A stretch of DNA of 64,000 nt from Ignavibacteria bacterium (lineage in GTDB: Bacteria; Bacteroidota; Ignavibacteria; Kapaibacteriales; UBA2268). Shown here piece after piece: positions 62,730 to 64,000 of this stretch. Every line of letters begins with the position of its first letter. The stretch's first letter is position 1. Where the stretch lies: positions 49,320-113,319 of the forward strand of contig JAOADV010000007.1 of assembly GCA_026417135.1 (NCBI GenBank). The letters are read 5' to 3'. Below the pieces are notes generated by a model that was not told the DNA's origin, ran no database searches, and saw nothing but the letters and a program-made list of their open reading frames with translations. The translations under genes were made by a program, and so were the position numbers.

Positions 62730-64000
62730 ATGAAAAGATTCTTTCTTTTTGTTGCATTGATTTTGCTGGTTGCAACATTAGCTTATTCACAAGTGCCAAA
62801 GCTCTTGAATTACCAAGCAAGCCTAAAGGATGCTAATGACAGACCTTTTACTGGACAAACTGCTATTACATTTTCAATTTTCGAGCAAGAATTTGGTGGA
62901 ACCCCAATTTGGAGTGAAACTCAACTTGTTGATGTAGTTAATGGATTTTTAAATGTTTATCTTGGGAAAGAGAACCCGATGAACATTAAGTTCAACAGAC
63001 CACTTTGGCTTCAAATTTCGATTGGTGGTAATGCTTTCCCAAGAACTCCATTGACATCTACCCCGTATTCAATGAAATCCTTGTCTTCAACTATTTCCGA
63101 TACCGCTGTTATTGCTCTTTCGGTTGTCGATGGAGCTATAACTCAAGAAAAACTTGCCCCTGGAGTTCAAGCAATTCCTTGGGGACCTGCTGGTGGAGAT
63201 TTAAGTGGAACATATCCAAACCCAACTTTAAATCCAAGTGCTGTTGTTAGAAGTTTACCTCCTGGTTCTATTACACAAGATAAGTTAGCTCCGAACGTTT
63301 CGTTCCCACCAAGTGGACCAGCAAGTGGCGATTTGACTGGGACATACCCAGACCCACTGATTGCACCTGGTGCAGTGAAAACCGACCGAATTTTCAATGG
63401 TGCTGTAACTACACCGAAACTTGCCGATGGTGCAGTTACCAATGAAAAAATTGGACCAAATGCTGTAACTACTGATAAAATTAAAGATGGCGAAGTAAGA
63501 TTAGTTGATTTAAATCAAGATGTTATTGACTACTTTATTAACGTTGGCGACCCTGCTGGTGGCGACTTATATGGCACTTATCCAAATCCATTTGTTGGTG
63601 GTTGGCGAGGTATTCCACTCCATACTGTTGCTCCTACAGATGGCCAAGCTTATATTTATAATGCCATCTTGAACAGATGGGAACCCGGGAGTCTCGCTGG
63701 CGATGTTACTGGTCCTCTAAATAATAACACTGTTAGAAGATGGTTGAATATACCTTTGGCAAGTGCCCCGACAAGAGTTGGTCAATTATATTGGTTTACA
63801 GGGACAACTTGGGTTCCAGATACAATTAAAACTGTTGGTCCAATTGTTGGTACAGGATATGATGATGGAGTAACTCGTAATCGCATTAAGCTCCGCGACG
63901 ATGGTGCTTTTCTTCCTGATGGAAGCGGTTCTGTACTTTGGTTCAGAGGAACCGCAGGAATCGGTGCTTGGGTTGCTGGTAGAATAAGAGACACCAATGT
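62730..64000 (+). CDS. Secreted GDLxGTYPxP-repeat protein (3' end outside window)
   Basis: Open frame from ATG 62730 to the window edge (423 codons). Signal peptide MKRFFLFVALILLVATLAYS/Q. The first 115 residues (VPKLLNYQASLKDANDRPFTG ... TSTPYSMKS) match the N-terminal domain that starts many secreted repeat proteins of Bacteroidota. Then come repeats: GGDLSGTYPNP, SGDLTGTYPDP, GGDLYGTYPNP, plus the weaker GDVTGPLNN, alternating with AITQEKLAPG, SITQDKLAPN, AVTTPKLADGAVTNEKIG. These TxxKL/GTYPNP repeats form stalks in tail-fibre-like and adhesin-like proteins. The C-terminus and any sorting signal are not visible. Confidence 0.85.
   Translation, partial: MKRFFLFVALILLVATLAYSQVPKLLNYQASLKDANDRPFTGQTAITFSIFEQEFGGTPIWSETQLVDVVNGFLNVYLGKENPMNIKFNRPLWLQISIGGNAFPRTPLTSTPYSMKSLSSTISDTAVIALSVVDGAITQEKLAPGVQAIPWGPAGGDLSGTYPNPTLNPSAVVRSLPPGSITQDKLAPNVSFPPSGPASGDLTGTYPDPLIAPGAVKTDRIFNGAVTTPKLADGAVTNEKIGPNAVTTDKIKDGEVRLVDLNQDVIDYFINVGDPAGGDLYGTYPNPFVGGWRGIPLHTVAPTDGQAYIYNAILNRWEPGSLAGDVTGPLNNNTVRRWLNIPLASAPTRVGQLYWFTGTTWVPDTIKTVGPIVGTGYDDGVTRNRIKLRDDGAFLPDGSGSVLWFRGTAGIGAWVAGRIRDTN

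Overview
The window looks like a chromosomal segment of an AT-rich, Gram-negative bacterium of the FCB group (Bacteroidota/Chlorobiota side; a Kapabacteria- or Ignavibacteria-like lineage would fit, but I cannot place it more precisely). The evidence is two proteins with type IX secretion (T9SS) C-terminal sorting regions, Bacteroidetes-type promoters (TTTG - about 19 nt - TAnnTTTG), lipoproteins whose mature N-terminus CSED resembles a surface-export signal, a giant IgGFc-binding/Ig-like secreted protein, and mixed Shine-Dalgarno use. I see no rRNA, tRNA, CRISPR array, prophage, transposase or integrase. Genes are dense, often overlap by a few bases, and share one codon-context signature on both strands (NNC rather than NNT before GAN codons, giving many TCGA), so the window looks like core chromosome and not a recent import.

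Layout. 1-3.9 kb (minus): cytidylate-kinase-like protein, etfB, etfA and a membrane Fe-S oxidoreductase, an electron-bifurcation/ETF:menaquinone module. 4.2-9.5 kb: tyrosine phenol-lyase, gcvH, a thiamine-binding MTH1187 protein, a radical SAM protein, a YggS-type PLP protein and an NhaD-type antiporter. 9.7-14 kb: a 1415-residue T9SS cargo. 14-20 kb: a degenerate ABC half-transporter, cutA, a peroxiredoxin, an unusual TatD/signal-peptide/beta-barrel fusion and lnt. 20-26 kb: a response regulator with a degenerate HD-GYP domain, ispD, an isolated nuoJK pair, a receiver protein and a bi-domain oxidoreductase. 26-33 kb: a plus-strand block of envelope genes (GldM-like inner-membrane protein, two predicted outer-membrane proteins of unknown family, a VWA-OmpA protein). 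This is the best candidate here for an undescribed system. 33-43 kb: murG with two small membrane proteins, glutaryl-CoA dehydrogenase, a PolX with a dead polymerase site, an Fe-alcohol dehydrogenase, a lipoprotein and zupT. 43-47 kb: a SagB-type nitroreductase, nrfHA (nitrite ammonification) and a DUF2520 protein. 47.5-55 kb: polysaccharide deacetylase, methyltransferase, M48 lipoprotein protease, an orphan histidine kinase and a BNR-repeat secreted protein. 55-57.4 kb: a multiheme cytochrome lipoprotein with a tandem-rhodanese lipoprotein, closed by a strong terminator. 57.6-61.7 kb: mreBCD and rsmB. 62-64 kb: two secreted proteins, the last cut by the window edge.

How it fits together. Tyrosine phenol-lyase, the glycine-cleavage H protein, glutaryl-CoA dehydrogenase, ETF and the ETF:quinone oxidoreductase point to amino-acid and aromatic-acid breakdown feeding electrons to menaquinone. 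NrfHA and the surface multiheme cytochrome are plausible outlets for those electrons. A recurrent theme is enzymes that kept their fold but lost catalytic residues (ABC ATPase, HD-GYP, PolX palm), suggesting regulatory or heteromeric roles.
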